Notes under the pieces: model-generated
The model's database searches: none
What the model saw: the letters and a program-made list of their open reading frames with translations, nothing else
What the model was told of the DNA's origin: nothing
DNA from: Pseudomonadota bacterium
GTDB lineage: Bacteria; Pseudomonadota; Alphaproteobacteria; Rhizobiales; Hyphomicrobiaceae
Direction of reading: 5' to 3'
Length of the DNA: 64,000 nucleotides
Assembly: GCA_023430315.1 (NCBI GenBank)
Contig: JAEZAW010000344.1
Location: 1-64,000 of the forward strand
Translations under genes and position numbers: made by a program
Part shown: in pieces, positions 43,839 to 51,746 of the stretch
Layout: the number at the start of each line of letters is the position of its first letter
Numbering within the stretch: the first letter of the stretch is position 1

Positions 43839-45284
43839 TCACGCGCTGGGCCTCGGTTTGAGGCCGACGCCAAAAGACTTTCTGCGGATTGCGTTGGCGC
43901 CGATGTCTACAAATAGCTCGACTGTCACCCCTGTCTCGCCGCTGCGGTTCTTGTCGATGATCAGCTCGAGCACGTGGCGTGTCTTTTCCATGAGCTCGGC
44001 GACCTTCTGCCGAGCTTCAGGATCCTCGGGTTTCTGTTGCGCGAGGTAGTAGTACGGGCGGTAGAGAAGGATGATGTTGGAAGCGTCTTCCTCGATTTCA
44101 CCGCTGTCACGGAGGTCGGCCTTCGTCGGCCGCTTGTCAGGCTTGCCCTCCACGGCACGGTTGAGCTGGCAGAGCGTCACCATCGCAACGTCGAGCTCTT
44201 TGGCGAGTACGCGCAGGCCGTTGCTGACGTCCGCAATCTCCTGCGACTTATTTCCGGCATAGCGGGTCGATGGTTTCACGAGGCCCAAATAGTCGACAAA
44301 AACGATATCGAGTGACCGTCCCTGCCGCTTGAACTCTGCCGCGATCTTTCTGCAGCGCGAACCGATCTCTGCAACTGATGCATCGCCATGCTCTTCGACT
44401 CGAATGGGAAGGCTCTGACAGTCGAGATGCGCCTGCTCGAGACGCTTGCGATGGCCTTCGGTAAGCTCGCGCGAGAAGATCCGCTTGTAGATGACAGGAT
44501 CGTCATAGCGGTACGCGGCGGACGTCAGCAGTCTGGACCAGAGCTGTCGCGCAGGCATCTCGAGGGAAATGCAAACCACTCCATGACCTGCGCGTGCCGC
44601 AGCGTGCATGCTGCTTACGAGGTAGGCGGTCTTGCCCATGCTCGTGCGGCCCGCGACAATCGTCTGCTCGCCTTTCGGGTAGCCGCCAATGATTCGGTCG
44701 AGATCCTCGTATCCAGTCGTTGGGATCTGTTCGTCGCTGTCGAGATAGGCAAAAACCGCCTCGCCAAGCTCCCTTGCGTCGAAGGATTTGCGACGCCCTT
44801 GCCGGGCCCTGGACATCAGTCCGTCCGTGACGTCGACGATTTCCTCCACGATCTCGGTTGGTGATCTGCCTACGTTCATGGCTGCAGGAACTGTGCTCTG
44901 CCCGAGTGCGAGGAGTTCGCGGCGAATGGCGCGATCACGAATGACCTCGATGGCATCATCCAGCGGCAGCGTCGGCTCGCGAATGGCCTCGCTGATCACG
45001 CCGTTAATGTACGCCCGGACAGAGCCGTCCGGATCGTCGAGCGTTGAAAGCAGGCTGAGCGGTCCTGGCTTGCGCCCCTCGCGCTGCAGAGCAGCTAGGC
45101 CCGCGACAGCATTTGCGATGAACCTGTCTTCGAAGTCGGTGTCCAGGAGCCGCGAGGTGACTTGTCCGACAGCATCGGGCGCCATGAGGCAGCGAGCCAA
45201 AACCGCGTGCTCTGCGGCTTGGATGCTGCCTGGTAGCCTCACGGCGCTGTTCGGATCGATTACGTGGATCGCGGGACGGCTCAT
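43839..45284 (-). CDS. DnaB-like replicative DNA helicase
   Basis: This 481-residue protein has an N-terminal DnaB domain (residues 15-130) and a RecA-like ATPase. Walker A is GRTSMGKTA near residue 210 and Walker B is DIVFVDYLGLVKP, followed by LCQLNRAVEGKPDKRPTKADLRDSGEIEEDA, all hallmarks of DnaB. It unwinds DNA at replication forks. In this element it should drive the element's own replication. It is coupled by ATGA to the upstream replication protein. It differs from the housekeeping dnaB by context. Confidence 0.93.
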   Translation of the reverse strand: MSRPAIHVIDPNSAVRLPGSIQAAEHAVLARCLMAPDAVGQVTSRLLDTDFEDRFIANAVAGLAALQREGRKPGPLSLLSTLDDPDGSVRAYINGVISEAIREPTLPLDDAIEVIRDRAIRRELLALGQSTVPAAMNVGRSPTEIVEEIVDVTDGLMSRARQGRRKSFDARELGEAVFAYLDSDEQIPTTGYEDLDRIIGGYPKGEQTIVAGRTSMGKTAYLVSSMHAAARAGHGVVCISLEMPARQLWSRLLTSAAYRYDDPVIYKRIFSRELTEGHRKRLEQAHLDCQSLPIRVEEHGDASVAEIGSRCRKIAAEFKRQGRSLDIVFVDYLGLVKPSTRYAGNKSQEIADVSNGLRVLAKELDVAMVTLCQLNRAVEGKPDKRPTKADLRDSGEIEEDASNIILLYRPYYYLAQQKPEDPEARQKVAELMEKTRHVLELIIDKNRSGETGVTVELFVDIGANAIRRKSFGVGLKPRPSA

Positions 45285-46093
45285 GAGTACGCCCCCGCAA
45301 TCGCCTTGATATCGTCGATGGCACTCGAGACGGGTCTAGCGCTGCGCCCGTGTGAGGGGACACGGCGAGCAAGGTATCCGCCATCAAGAACACGCGAAAA
45401 TTTCTTGGGATTGGTGAGGAAGTCGAGGTCACACTTCCAACCTCGATCGTTGTCTCCCATCAGGTGAGGAGACTGCGGGACGTTGGCCAGCATCTTCTGC
45501 CAGCCATCGAGGCCGAAATCGGCAAGCACCCTGCTGATTGCCCGCTTTCGATCGTCGGTCAGCTTTGAGGCTCTCGGTAGCCCATGGGCCGCTGCTAGTT
45601 CATTGTAGTCGTCGAAAGCAGTCAGACAGTCCGGTTGGCCCAAAGAGATACTGGTATCCTTGGTATTCTTGGTACTGTGTTGCCCTTCGCGTGCCTCTCG
45701 CGTGCCTTTCGTTTGCCCTTCGCCTGCCTCTGCGCGCGTCTCATGCGCCGCTGCAGTCTGGTAAGTGTCGTACTTCGTTAGCAAATACACCGCCGCGTAT
45801 TGCGTTCTCGCTTGCCCCTTTTCGATCATTCTCGCTGCGACCAAATCGCGAAGGAACGTTCGCACGCGCTTCACGCTCCAGTCCCAGGTCTCCGCGAGAT
45901 GCTCGAGGCCGGCCAGCACTTCGCCACGGCGCAACCTGATCACACCACCGCGCGTGCGCGTCTCGTGGTCCTTCCATGCTGCGTTGGCGATCAGCCACAG
46001 CCAGGCGTCGCGCCGGCTGTAGGGGTCACCGTGCAATATCTCGTGGTCGAAGACTTCGACGCTTACGGCGATCCATCGGGCTCGATAGTCCAT
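45281..46093 (-). CDS. Phage-type replication initiation protein
   Basis: The 270-residue product has an N-terminal winged-helix-like region (RRDAWLWLIANAAWKDHETRTRGGVIRLRRGEVLAG, then WDWSVKRVRTFLRDLVAARMIE). It carries an unstructured linker and a C-terminal helical domain. The layout is that of phage O-type or DnaT-like initiators that load the helicase encoded next. The two genes overlap as ATGA. Confidence 0.72.
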   Translation of the reverse strand: MDYRARWIAVSVEVFDHEILHGDPYSRRDAWLWLIANAAWKDHETRTRGGVIRLRRGEVLAGLEHLAETWDWSVKRVRTFLRDLVAARMIEKGQARTQYAAVYLLTKYDTYQTAAAHETRAEAGEGQTKGTREAREGQHSTKNTKDTSISLGQPDCLTAFDDYNELAAAHGLPRASKLTDDRKRAISRVLADFGLDGWQKMLANVPQSPHLMGDNDRGWKCDLDFLTNPKKFSRVLDGGYLARRVPSHGRSARPVSSAIDDIKAIAGAYS

Positions 46094-46104
46094 ATCGGGC
46101 GCCC

Positions 46105-46392
46105 TCAGAACGGTATGGGATCGTTGGGCGCAGGACGCGACGAGCGGCGCTCAGGCAGCGGCTCGTTTGCCTTGCCGAGAGTCTGCCGGCTCGGCTTGCT
46201 TTCTTGCCTAGGCTTCTCCTCGGCTTGCTGGAAAACTAAGTTCCAAATCTCGCAGCCGTCGTCGGTCGTCTCATTCGACTTGAGCAGCGCAACTTTCAAC
46301 ATGCCCATGCGGCCGGTGAAGGATGTCGTGCCCTTAGAGGAAGTGCGCTTGTATAGCTTGAGAGCCGTCAGGCTCGGTCCGTAGTCGCTCAT
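46105..46392 (-). CDS. Conserved hypothetical phage-type protein
   Basis: The 95-residue protein has a conserved-looking N-terminal half (YKRTSSKGTTSFTGRMGMLKVALLKSN, GCEIWNLVFQQ). It ends in a proline-rich tail. It lies 11 bp upstream of the initiation-protein gene. Probably a replication accessory protein. Confidence 0.58.
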   Translation of the reverse strand: MSDYGPSLTALKLYKRTSSKGTTSFTGRMGMLKVALLKSNETTDDGCEIWNLVFQQAEEKPRQESKPSRQTLGKANEPLPERRSSRPAPNDPIPF

Positions 46393-46544
46393 GTCCGATC
46401 TGCCGATGTAGGACGCAACTGGGTTGTTGGAACCAGCGGCCGGCTACTCGACATTGCCGGAAGACGCGCGTACAAAATCCGCGCCGATGTGATTTGCAAC
46501 GCGCCGCTCCTTGGTCTTGTCCACCAAGGTTGCGGCGTTTGCGC

Positions 46545-46808
46545 TTAAGCGGCCTGATGGGCCTGCGAATGCGGCTGAAACTTGCCGGCGAGCAAGTTCT
46601 CGCGCGGTCGTGACTCAATCCATCGGTTGAGATCAGAGCGCCAGGTGAAGCCTCGCTGACCGACGTAGAACGAAGGCTTGGGAAGACCGTATTTGTCCTC
46701 CCAGCGGAGCTTAGTGCTCTTGGAAATGTTCAAGATGGCGCAGACGTCTTTGTCGTCGAGCGCGACATCATCCGTGATAGGTGGCCTACGTGTCGTTCCG
46801 TCCTGCAT
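46545..46808 (-). CDS. AlpA-like helix-turn-helix protein
   Basis: The 87-residue protein contains LDDKDVCAILNISKSTKLRWEDKYGLPKPSFYVGQRGFTWRSDLNRWIESRP, the MerR-type HTH pattern of AlpA/excisionase-like regulators. Such proteins control the integrase and excision in P4-like elements. GGAGCGGAGC just before the ATG at 46808 supports the start. An operator-like array lies right upstream. Confidence 0.8.
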   Translation of the reverse strand: MQDGTTRRPPITDDVALDDKDVCAILNISKSTKLRWEDKYGLPKPSFYVGQRGFTWRSDLNRWIESRPRENLLAGKFQPHSQAHQAA

Positions 46809-46864
46809 CGCTCCGCTCCGGTGAGTGGTGATGCAGAACCGTGACACACTTAAATGCTATCGGG

Positions 46865-46929
46865 CTCCCAAAACGAATTACGAGAATTTGGGATTGTGGA
46901 TCCCAAAATCTATTGTGCAATTTTGGGAG
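46865..46929. promoter_or_regulatory. Operator-like array of TTTGGGA half-sites
   Basis: CTCCCAAAA (46865-46873), TTTGGGA (46887-46893), TCCCAAAA (46901-46908) and TTTTGGGAG (46921-46929) alternate in orientation within 65 bp and form two large inverted repeats. The array is upstream of the AlpA-like gene and touches the 3' end of the next gene. The regulator of this control site is unknown. Confidence 0.6.
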
Positions 46930-47914
46930 GCAAAGGATAGCGGCTCCCAATGCCGATTTGAGGTGCCTCGACGTTAGCTATGTCAGGATCGGACCATCGT
47001 TCGGACCAAACGACCTCTCCATCAAGAGTAACTAGGACACTATCGGTAGTTTGACGACGCTCGAGCAACGGGGCAGGAACGAGCCGAGTTCTCAGCCGCC
47101 AGCATTCTTCGACATGCCTATGTTCGACGCCAAGCTTAAGGCGTTCGGCGGCGCGCCACACTATCCAAGTTGCGCTAGGTTGTGGCCGACGTATGGGGTT
47201 TCGCGACCCGTATGGCTTGTAGCCGGTGCGATCGATCACGTCCGAGACCGCCTTGGCAAGCTCCAGGTCACGTTGGGCAAACATGGCGGGATTGAGCTTC
47301 TTCCGCTCTTTCTGTTTAGGCTTACCTAGGTCATACATTTCCAGAAGCACGAAGTGCTTGAGGTTTGTTGGCATTATGGCGTCTTCCGCGAGCAAATAGT
47401 CCCGAGCGAGCGCACGTACGACATCATACGCGACCAAATCACCGTCGAGTGCGCGCGCTATAAGCGTCTCCGCCTTTTCATCGTTATAGACGTAGGCAAA
47501 TTCTTTCTCGAAGTTCCACTTTTCTAGCGACGATCGCGGAATGCTCAAGAGCTGACCGGTGCGCTTGAGCACCTCGAGCGCGACCACCAGCCCATCAAGA
47601 AAATCCTCGTCGTCTAGATCGCTCACTCTCGCTGTGTCGGTAATGACGTCAACCAATTCCCTAACCCTATCAGGCAAGCCAGGGAATCTTGGTGGCAAGG
47701 AATTCGGCGGCGGATCAGCTCGATTGCGAGAAACGAGATCCATGCAGCTGCGCCACGCGTCAGCCTGTTCGAACACGGTGCCCGCCTGTGGGCTTAAGCG
47801 TCCCACGAGGGCGCGGCGTCGCAAGTAGCGATAAGTTGTCTCGATCTCTATAGCGACCGGCTCGGTGACCTCAGGCTGCAGCAAATCTCCTCCAGTGCCC
47901 CTTCTTCTGGTCAT
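46910..47914 (-). CDS. Hypothetical protein coupled to the integrase
   Basis: The 334-residue product has no family I recognise. It is mostly helical, with DDEDFLDGLVVALEVL and a C-terminal WSERWSDPDIANVEAPQ. Its ATG at 47914 overlaps the integrase stop as ATGA, and GAGGAAG lies 6 nt upstream, so both are made from one messenger. A role in excision or in integrase control is inferred from this coupling. Confidence 0.62.
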   Translation of the reverse strand: MTRRRGTGGDLLQPEVTEPVAIEIETTYRYLRRRALVGRLSPQAGTVFEQADAWRSCMDLVSRNRADPPPNSLPPRFPGLPDRVRELVDVITDTARVSDLDDEDFLDGLVVALEVLKRTGQLLSIPRSSLEKWNFEKEFAYVYNDEKAETLIARALDGDLVAYDVVRALARDYLLAEDAIMPTNLKHFVLLEMYDLGKPKQKERKKLNPAMFAQRDLELAKAVSDVIDRTGYKPYGSRNPIRRPQPSATWIVWRAAERLKLGVEHRHVEECWRLRTRLVPAPLLERRQTTDSVLVTLDGEVVWSERWSDPDIANVEAPQIGIGSRYPLPPKIAQ

Positions 47915-49221
47915 GAAACTTCCTCGCAATCTCGCGCGGTCGCGAGTTTCGTAACGCCATCCACATGCCGGGCCCATAGTTCGAGCGCCGCCCGTTTCTC
48001 GGGTTCATAAAGGCTGCGGTTATAGGTGCCCGCTACTCCGGCCTTGCTGCCGCTGATGTGATTTAGGACGGCCTCTATGATGTGCGGCATGACACCGAGG
48101 TCGGCCATGCGGGTCGCGGCGGTCCGGCGAATGTCGTGAAGCGTCCAGGGCTGGACCTTTTTGGCTTCGAGCTCTTTCTTGGCCAGCTTGGCAATCCGTT
48201 CATCCAGGCGCGCCTTGGCGTGACTGAAGCCTGAGAATTCCGAGCGCCCGGACAGCCCGAACAGGAAATTGCCGGCGGCATACCGCGGGATTGTCTCGAG
48301 AAGTTCGGCCGCAGCCTCGCTCATTGGCACGAGATGGGGGCGTCCGTTCTTCGTGCGTGCGCCAGGGATCGACCAGGTGAAGGTGACGAGGTCGATCTCC
48401 GGCCAGATGAGACCTCCTACCTCTACCCGCCGCTGTGCCGTCAGGATGAGGAGCCGCACCAAATCACCAAACGGGTAGCCTTCGGCCACCGCAGCTTTCC
48501 AAACGAGGGCGAGTTCGGCATCGGACAGGACACGCTCACGCTTGACCTCGGGCGAAGGTTTACGAATGCCATGGGTCGGAGAGGCCGAGACAATGTCGCG
48601 CTCACAGCACCACGCGAAGAATTTGCTGAGCGCGGAGAGGGCACGGTTCGCCATCGTTGCGGCTCCGCGCGCACGATATTCATCGAGCAGCGACATAATC
48701 TCGCGGCGCTTCATCGCTCCGACGGGGCGCTCGGCCCAGCGTGCGGCCAGACCGTCAGGGGTCGCCTTAAATACCGGCGGCGCGTTTGGTTTGGAATTTA
48801 GTCGATCGACATGCAACCCGAATGTCCGGGCGGTGTCTCTCCAACTACGCGTATTCGGTATGGCGTGGCTGTAGAGGAATTGCCGAACGAGCTCACCGAA
48901 GGCGTCTTTATCGGCGACCGGCAACTGCCGAAGGGCTTTCGTCGCCTTCTTCTCGGCTGCGGGGTCCTCACCGCGCTCGATCGCCTCGATAGCGTCTTTG
49001 GCCCGCTCGCGGGCCTTGAGAAGGTCCACGACCGGATAGTTGCCGAGCGTGAGCTTGCGGGGGCGGCCGCCGTACCGGTATCGCACGCACCAAGATTTCG
49101 ACGCCGAGGGTTTGGGCTGGATGACGAGCCGGAGCCCGGGCATCCCGGCGTCGGCGATTTCCCGACGGGTAGAGGCGCCATCGAGCTTATCAATTGCTAG
49201 TACGGTGAGCAGCTTTCGCAT
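47911..49221 (-). CDS. int: P4-type tyrosine integrase
   Basis: The 436-residue protein has an N-terminal arm-binding domain (LRLVIQPKPSASKSWCVRYRYGGRPRKLTLGNYP), a core-binding domain and a catalytic domain. Catalytic residues are visible in TAQRRVEVGGLIWPEID (Arg), TLHDIRRTAATRMADLG (His-x-x-Arg) and AGVAGTYNRSLYEPEKR (Tyr). The enzyme recombines element and tRNA-Lys attachment sites. It lies 170 bp from attR, in the orientation usual for such islands. The region upstream of its start carries a large inverted repeat. Confidence 0.96.
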   Translation of the reverse strand: MRKLLTVLAIDKLDGASTRREIADAGMPGLRLVIQPKPSASKSWCVRYRYGGRPRKLTLGNYPVVDLLKARERAKDAIEAIERGEDPAAEKKATKALRQLPVADKDAFGELVRQFLYSHAIPNTRSWRDTARTFGLHVDRLNSKPNAPPVFKATPDGLAARWAERPVGAMKRREIMSLLDEYRARGAATMANRALSALSKFFAWCCERDIVSASPTHGIRKPSPEVKRERVLSDAELALVWKAAVAEGYPFGDLVRLLILTAQRRVEVGGLIWPEIDLVTFTWSIPGARTKNGRPHLVPMSEAAAELLETIPRYAAGNFLFGLSGRSEFSGFSHAKARLDERIAKLAKKELEAKKVQPWTLHDIRRTAATRMADLGVMPHIIEAVLNHISGSKAGVAGTYNRSLYEPEKRAALELWARHVDGVTKLATARDCEEVS

Positions 49222-49223
49222 GA

Positions 49224-49273
49224 TCTAAGGCATTCCCGGGTAACGAGTGGGTAGCGAATCGGGATGCCTTAGA
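49224..49273. promoter_or_regulatory. Inverted repeat and arm-type sites upstream of int
   Basis: TCTAAGGCAT-T-CCCG (49224-49238) is complementary to CGGGATGCCTTAGA (49260-49273). Between the arms are GGGTAAC (49238) and GGGTAGC (49249), counterparts of the pair near attL. The region is the likely int promoter and integrase/excisionase binding site. Confidence 0.55.
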
Positions 49274-49390
49274 CTGGTAAACGATGACGACTCCTGAACC
49301 TAGAGAAATGCTAGAAATGCCCGTGTTTGTTGGTGATAACGCGGTTTAGGCGGTCGAATTTGCAGAACCCTGATTTTCTCCGGCAGAGTC

Positions 49391-49435
49391 CTCTTAATCA
49401 GCGGGTCGAAGGTTCGAGTCCTTCATCGCCCACCA
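49391..49435 (+). repeat. attR: 45-bp copy of the tRNA-Lys 3' end
   Basis: Exact match to 12968-13012, beginning in the anticodon loop and ending with CCA. The 5' half of the tRNA is missing here. It marks the right boundary of the element. Confidence 0.93.
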
Positions 49436-49486
49436 TTCAATTCCAGAACAACACCAATCGGTTGGATGTTCTCATCCGCGATGTTC

Positions 49487-49596
49487 CATGTCACGTTTCG
49501 CATGGAATTTACGTGACATGACATCCAGCAATTACAACCTGTTCCCGTGTGGTTCCACGGGTTGCCATGTGCTCCACGCAACATGGGCGTGACATG
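49487..49596. promoter_or_regulatory. Palindromic leader with CGTGACATG repeats
   Basis: CATGTCACGT (49487-49496) and ACGTGACATG (49511-49520) form a perfect 10-bp inverted repeat. A third CGTGACATG lies at 49588-49596, and CCATGT/ACATGG form another small one at 49565-49586. It lies between attR and the membrane-protein gene at 49696. Confidence 0.45.
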
Positions 49597-49695
49597 GAGC
49601 TATCCGGGCCTGACTGTGGCGAGATCGGAAGTTCAGAAGACAGAGCCGAACATCCGAAATAAGCTAGCAAGGGGGAAACTCACAGCAGCGTTCGT

Positions 49696-50712
49696 GTGGC
49701 AATGCCTAGACACGATTGGGTGCCAGTCGTTGTGATTGGCGGAATGATTGCCTTTGGAGGCCTCATCGCAGTCCTAGTCTCAGACTGGACCGCAAGCCGC
49801 GGCGTGTTCGAATATCACAATCCCAAGTACGACAAGGCCCGCACCGCCGACGCATATTGTCAGCCCGTGACCCCTGCTGCTCCTGCAGGCGTAGACGCCA
49901 GCAAAGATCGCCGTTTTGCAAATGGCGAAGATCCAGAGCAAAAAGAATACGACCTTTGCCAACAGTGGCGCCAAGCAAAGGCAGCTGAGAACGCTGCCAC
50001 TTACGCAGGATGGCAAGCGCTCGCGGCCATCCTGAGCACGGTACTTCTGCTCGTAGCGACTGGCGCTGCCATATTTGCTGCCTTGTATGCGAAGCGGGCT
50101 GCTGATGCGGGTCGAGGCGCCGTCAACGAAGCTAAAAACACCACCAATGCTGCAGAGCGGACTATCCAAGCGACCAAAGATATCGGTCATGCTCAACTGC
50201 GACCCTACGTGCACGCGATCCATGTCAACATTCATAGGAACTACGAGCCTAACACCAAGAAGCTCTCCGGAGTCGAAGTGACCGTGCAGTGGCGCAATTC
50301 TGGCCAAACGCCCGCGAAGCGACTGTGCGGCACGGTAAGCTTCAAATCTTTCGAGAGCAGTGAGCCGCCAGACAATTTCAATTTTCCTGACGCGGAGAGG
50401 CGCGCTCTGCAGGAATGCGCAATAGGAGTTGGTCAGGACTTCAACACGAGTCTCTTGATCACTCCAGAGGAGATATCTCGGGCGATCGATACGCCACTCA
50501 ACATCTACTATTGGGGCTGGGTCGAGTATGCCGACAACATCGACCGGCGTGTCGCCTACAGGACAGAAACCTGCCCACACCTGTTCGTCTTCAAAGACCC
50601 GACCGGAGGCGATGAACCGCAGTTCCGCGTCACGATGTATCACAAATTCAATGGCGCAGACGAAGACTGCTTCCGTAAGCCCAAATACAGAGTGGCGACG
50701 CTGCCAATCTGA
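49696..50712 (+). CDS. Hypothetical membrane protein
   Basis: The 338-residue product has two N-terminal membrane segments (about residues 9-29 and 113-135) separated by a soluble loop. A charged alanine-rich helix (AADAGRGAVNEAKNTTNAAERTIQATKDI) and a beta-rich soluble domain with Cys residues follow. The layout is common in accessory proteins of Rhizobiales. GTG at 49696 or ATG at 49702 may be the start. The function is not known. It lies outside attR, so it is not part of the integrated element as defined here. Confidence 0.68.
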   Translation: MAMPRHDWVPVVVIGGMIAFGGLIAVLVSDWTASRGVFEYHNPKYDKARTADAYCQPVTPAAPAGVDASKDRRFANGEDPEQKEYDLCQQWRQAKAAENAATYAGWQALAAILSTVLLLVATGAAIFAALYAKRAADAGRGAVNEAKNTTNAAERTIQATKDIGHAQLRPYVHAIHVNIHRNYEPNTKKLSGVEVTVQWRNSGQTPAKRLCGTVSFKSFESSEPPDNFNFPDAERRALQECAIGVGQDFNTSLLITPEEISRAIDTPLNIYYWGWVEYADNIDRRVAYRTETCPHLFVFKDPTGGDEPQFRVTMYHKFNGADEDCFRKPKYRVATLPI

Positions 50713-51222
50713 AGTACGTACCAACAACGAGTGCACACCCCTTGAAACTTGAAATGCGGTGCTCCACATAATCGCTAGTTATAAGCGACCGAATGGTCGC
50801 GGCGACTACAAATTGGGTCTTGATTGACCGTACCGCGGCAGTGCTTGCGCGAACAGCAGTTGTCATGACCCACCACCTGTAAGTGCCTTGGAAGCGGCGT
50901 GACGCGCCCGCATGTGAATTGTTGATTTGTCTCAGTTCCCCGATGACGTGAGACGCTCATCTCACGCAAGCACACGGCGAAGCTGAGGAACTTTTGTCAG
51001 ACCAGTCAACTGGTCGGACGGCGGTTCCTCAATGGCTTTCGCCAAGGTTCCCCGTTCGACGATCACGAAGGAACCTAAGGATACCGTCATCTCCGTAATC
51101 GGCTTTCTCATCCTCCTGGCAACGCTAATCAAGCTTTGCCTCACATTCATCATCGTTGGCCTGGAAACGGCCCACGTTGAGCGCCCGCATTGCGTTCCAG
51201 CGCCGCCAGTTCGAGCATTAGC
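50713..51222. other. Gap between membrane protein and the small gene near pqqA
   Basis: Within these 510 bp there is one plus-strand frame from 51032 with a single hydrophobic stretch (VISVIGFLILLATLIKLCLTFIIVG). It lacks a ribosome site and overlaps the next gene, so I do not call it. No repeat or RNA gene is seen. Confidence 0.35.
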
Positions 51223-51396
51223 TCAACGCGGCGTTTGGCCGATGTCCATGGCATGATGCTGCAAGAGCCGGAACAACGCGTCAGCGTCCTCTTCGCCTGT
51301 CCGCGCCCGCGCCACAAGGTTGATTGCCTCCTGGAGCCATTCCCATTGCCGCCCAACCTCTTCCTCACGCGCCTGCAGCGCTTCTGGGCTTTTCAT
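51223..51396 (-). CDS. 57-residue acidic helical protein
   Basis: A short frame (KSPEALQAREEEVGRQWEWL, then VARARTGEEDADALFRLLQHH) with a near-perfect ribosome site, AAGGAGG, 4 nt before the ATG at 51396. It looks like a two-helix protein. It lies divergent to the pqq cluster. No family is recognised. Confidence 0.58.
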   Translation of the reverse strand: MKSPEALQAREEEVGRQWEWLQEAINLVARARTGEEDADALFRLLQHHAMDIGQTPR

Positions 51397-51614
51397 GCCC
51401 CTCCTTACTGTGGAAGCCTCGACCTAAATGTTCACTACGTTCCCCATCCACTATGTAAGGGGCATCACGAGGTTTCGGGACTACGATCCGCCGCCATGGT
51501 TCTACAAGGAGCACCACAACCGCATTCTCGTGAGGGATGGCTACGGCAGCAGCCGCTATCATCCAAGCAGTGAAAGTCGAAACCTCGACAATTTCCCCCG
51601 AAAAGGAGATCGCG

Positions 51615-51746
51615 ATGAAGGGCACGAAAAAGCGCATCTGGAGCAAGCCGAGTGTCCAGGAAGAGCAGGCCGGTATGGAAGTAACGAGCTACGCCAGTGC
51701 GGACCTCCGGCGCCGTTCCGATAGCGCACCGAAAAAGGCCGGATGA
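51615..51746 (+). CDS. pqqA: PQQ precursor peptide PqqA
   Basis: The 43-residue peptide contains the conserved Glu-Val-Thr-x-Tyr (GMEVTSYASADLRRR), whose Glu and Tyr side chains are joined by PqqE to make the PQQ backbone. An AAAAGGAG site lies about 6 nt before the ATG. The C-terminal tail is longer than in the common 23-29-residue peptides, and the longer frame upstream to 51537 has no PqqA character. Confidence 0.92.
   Translation: MKGTKKRIWSKPSVQEEQAGMEVTSYASADLRRRSDSAPKKAG

Noticed and set aside
46509..46529. Hairpin CCTTGGT/ACCAAGG between two minus-strand genes
   Set aside because: The stem is good, but no T-run follows on the transcribed strand, so I did not call it a terminator.
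51032..51256. A 74-codon plus-strand frame with one hydrophobic stretch
   Set aside because: No ribosome site, and it overlaps the better-supported 57-residue gene on the other strand.
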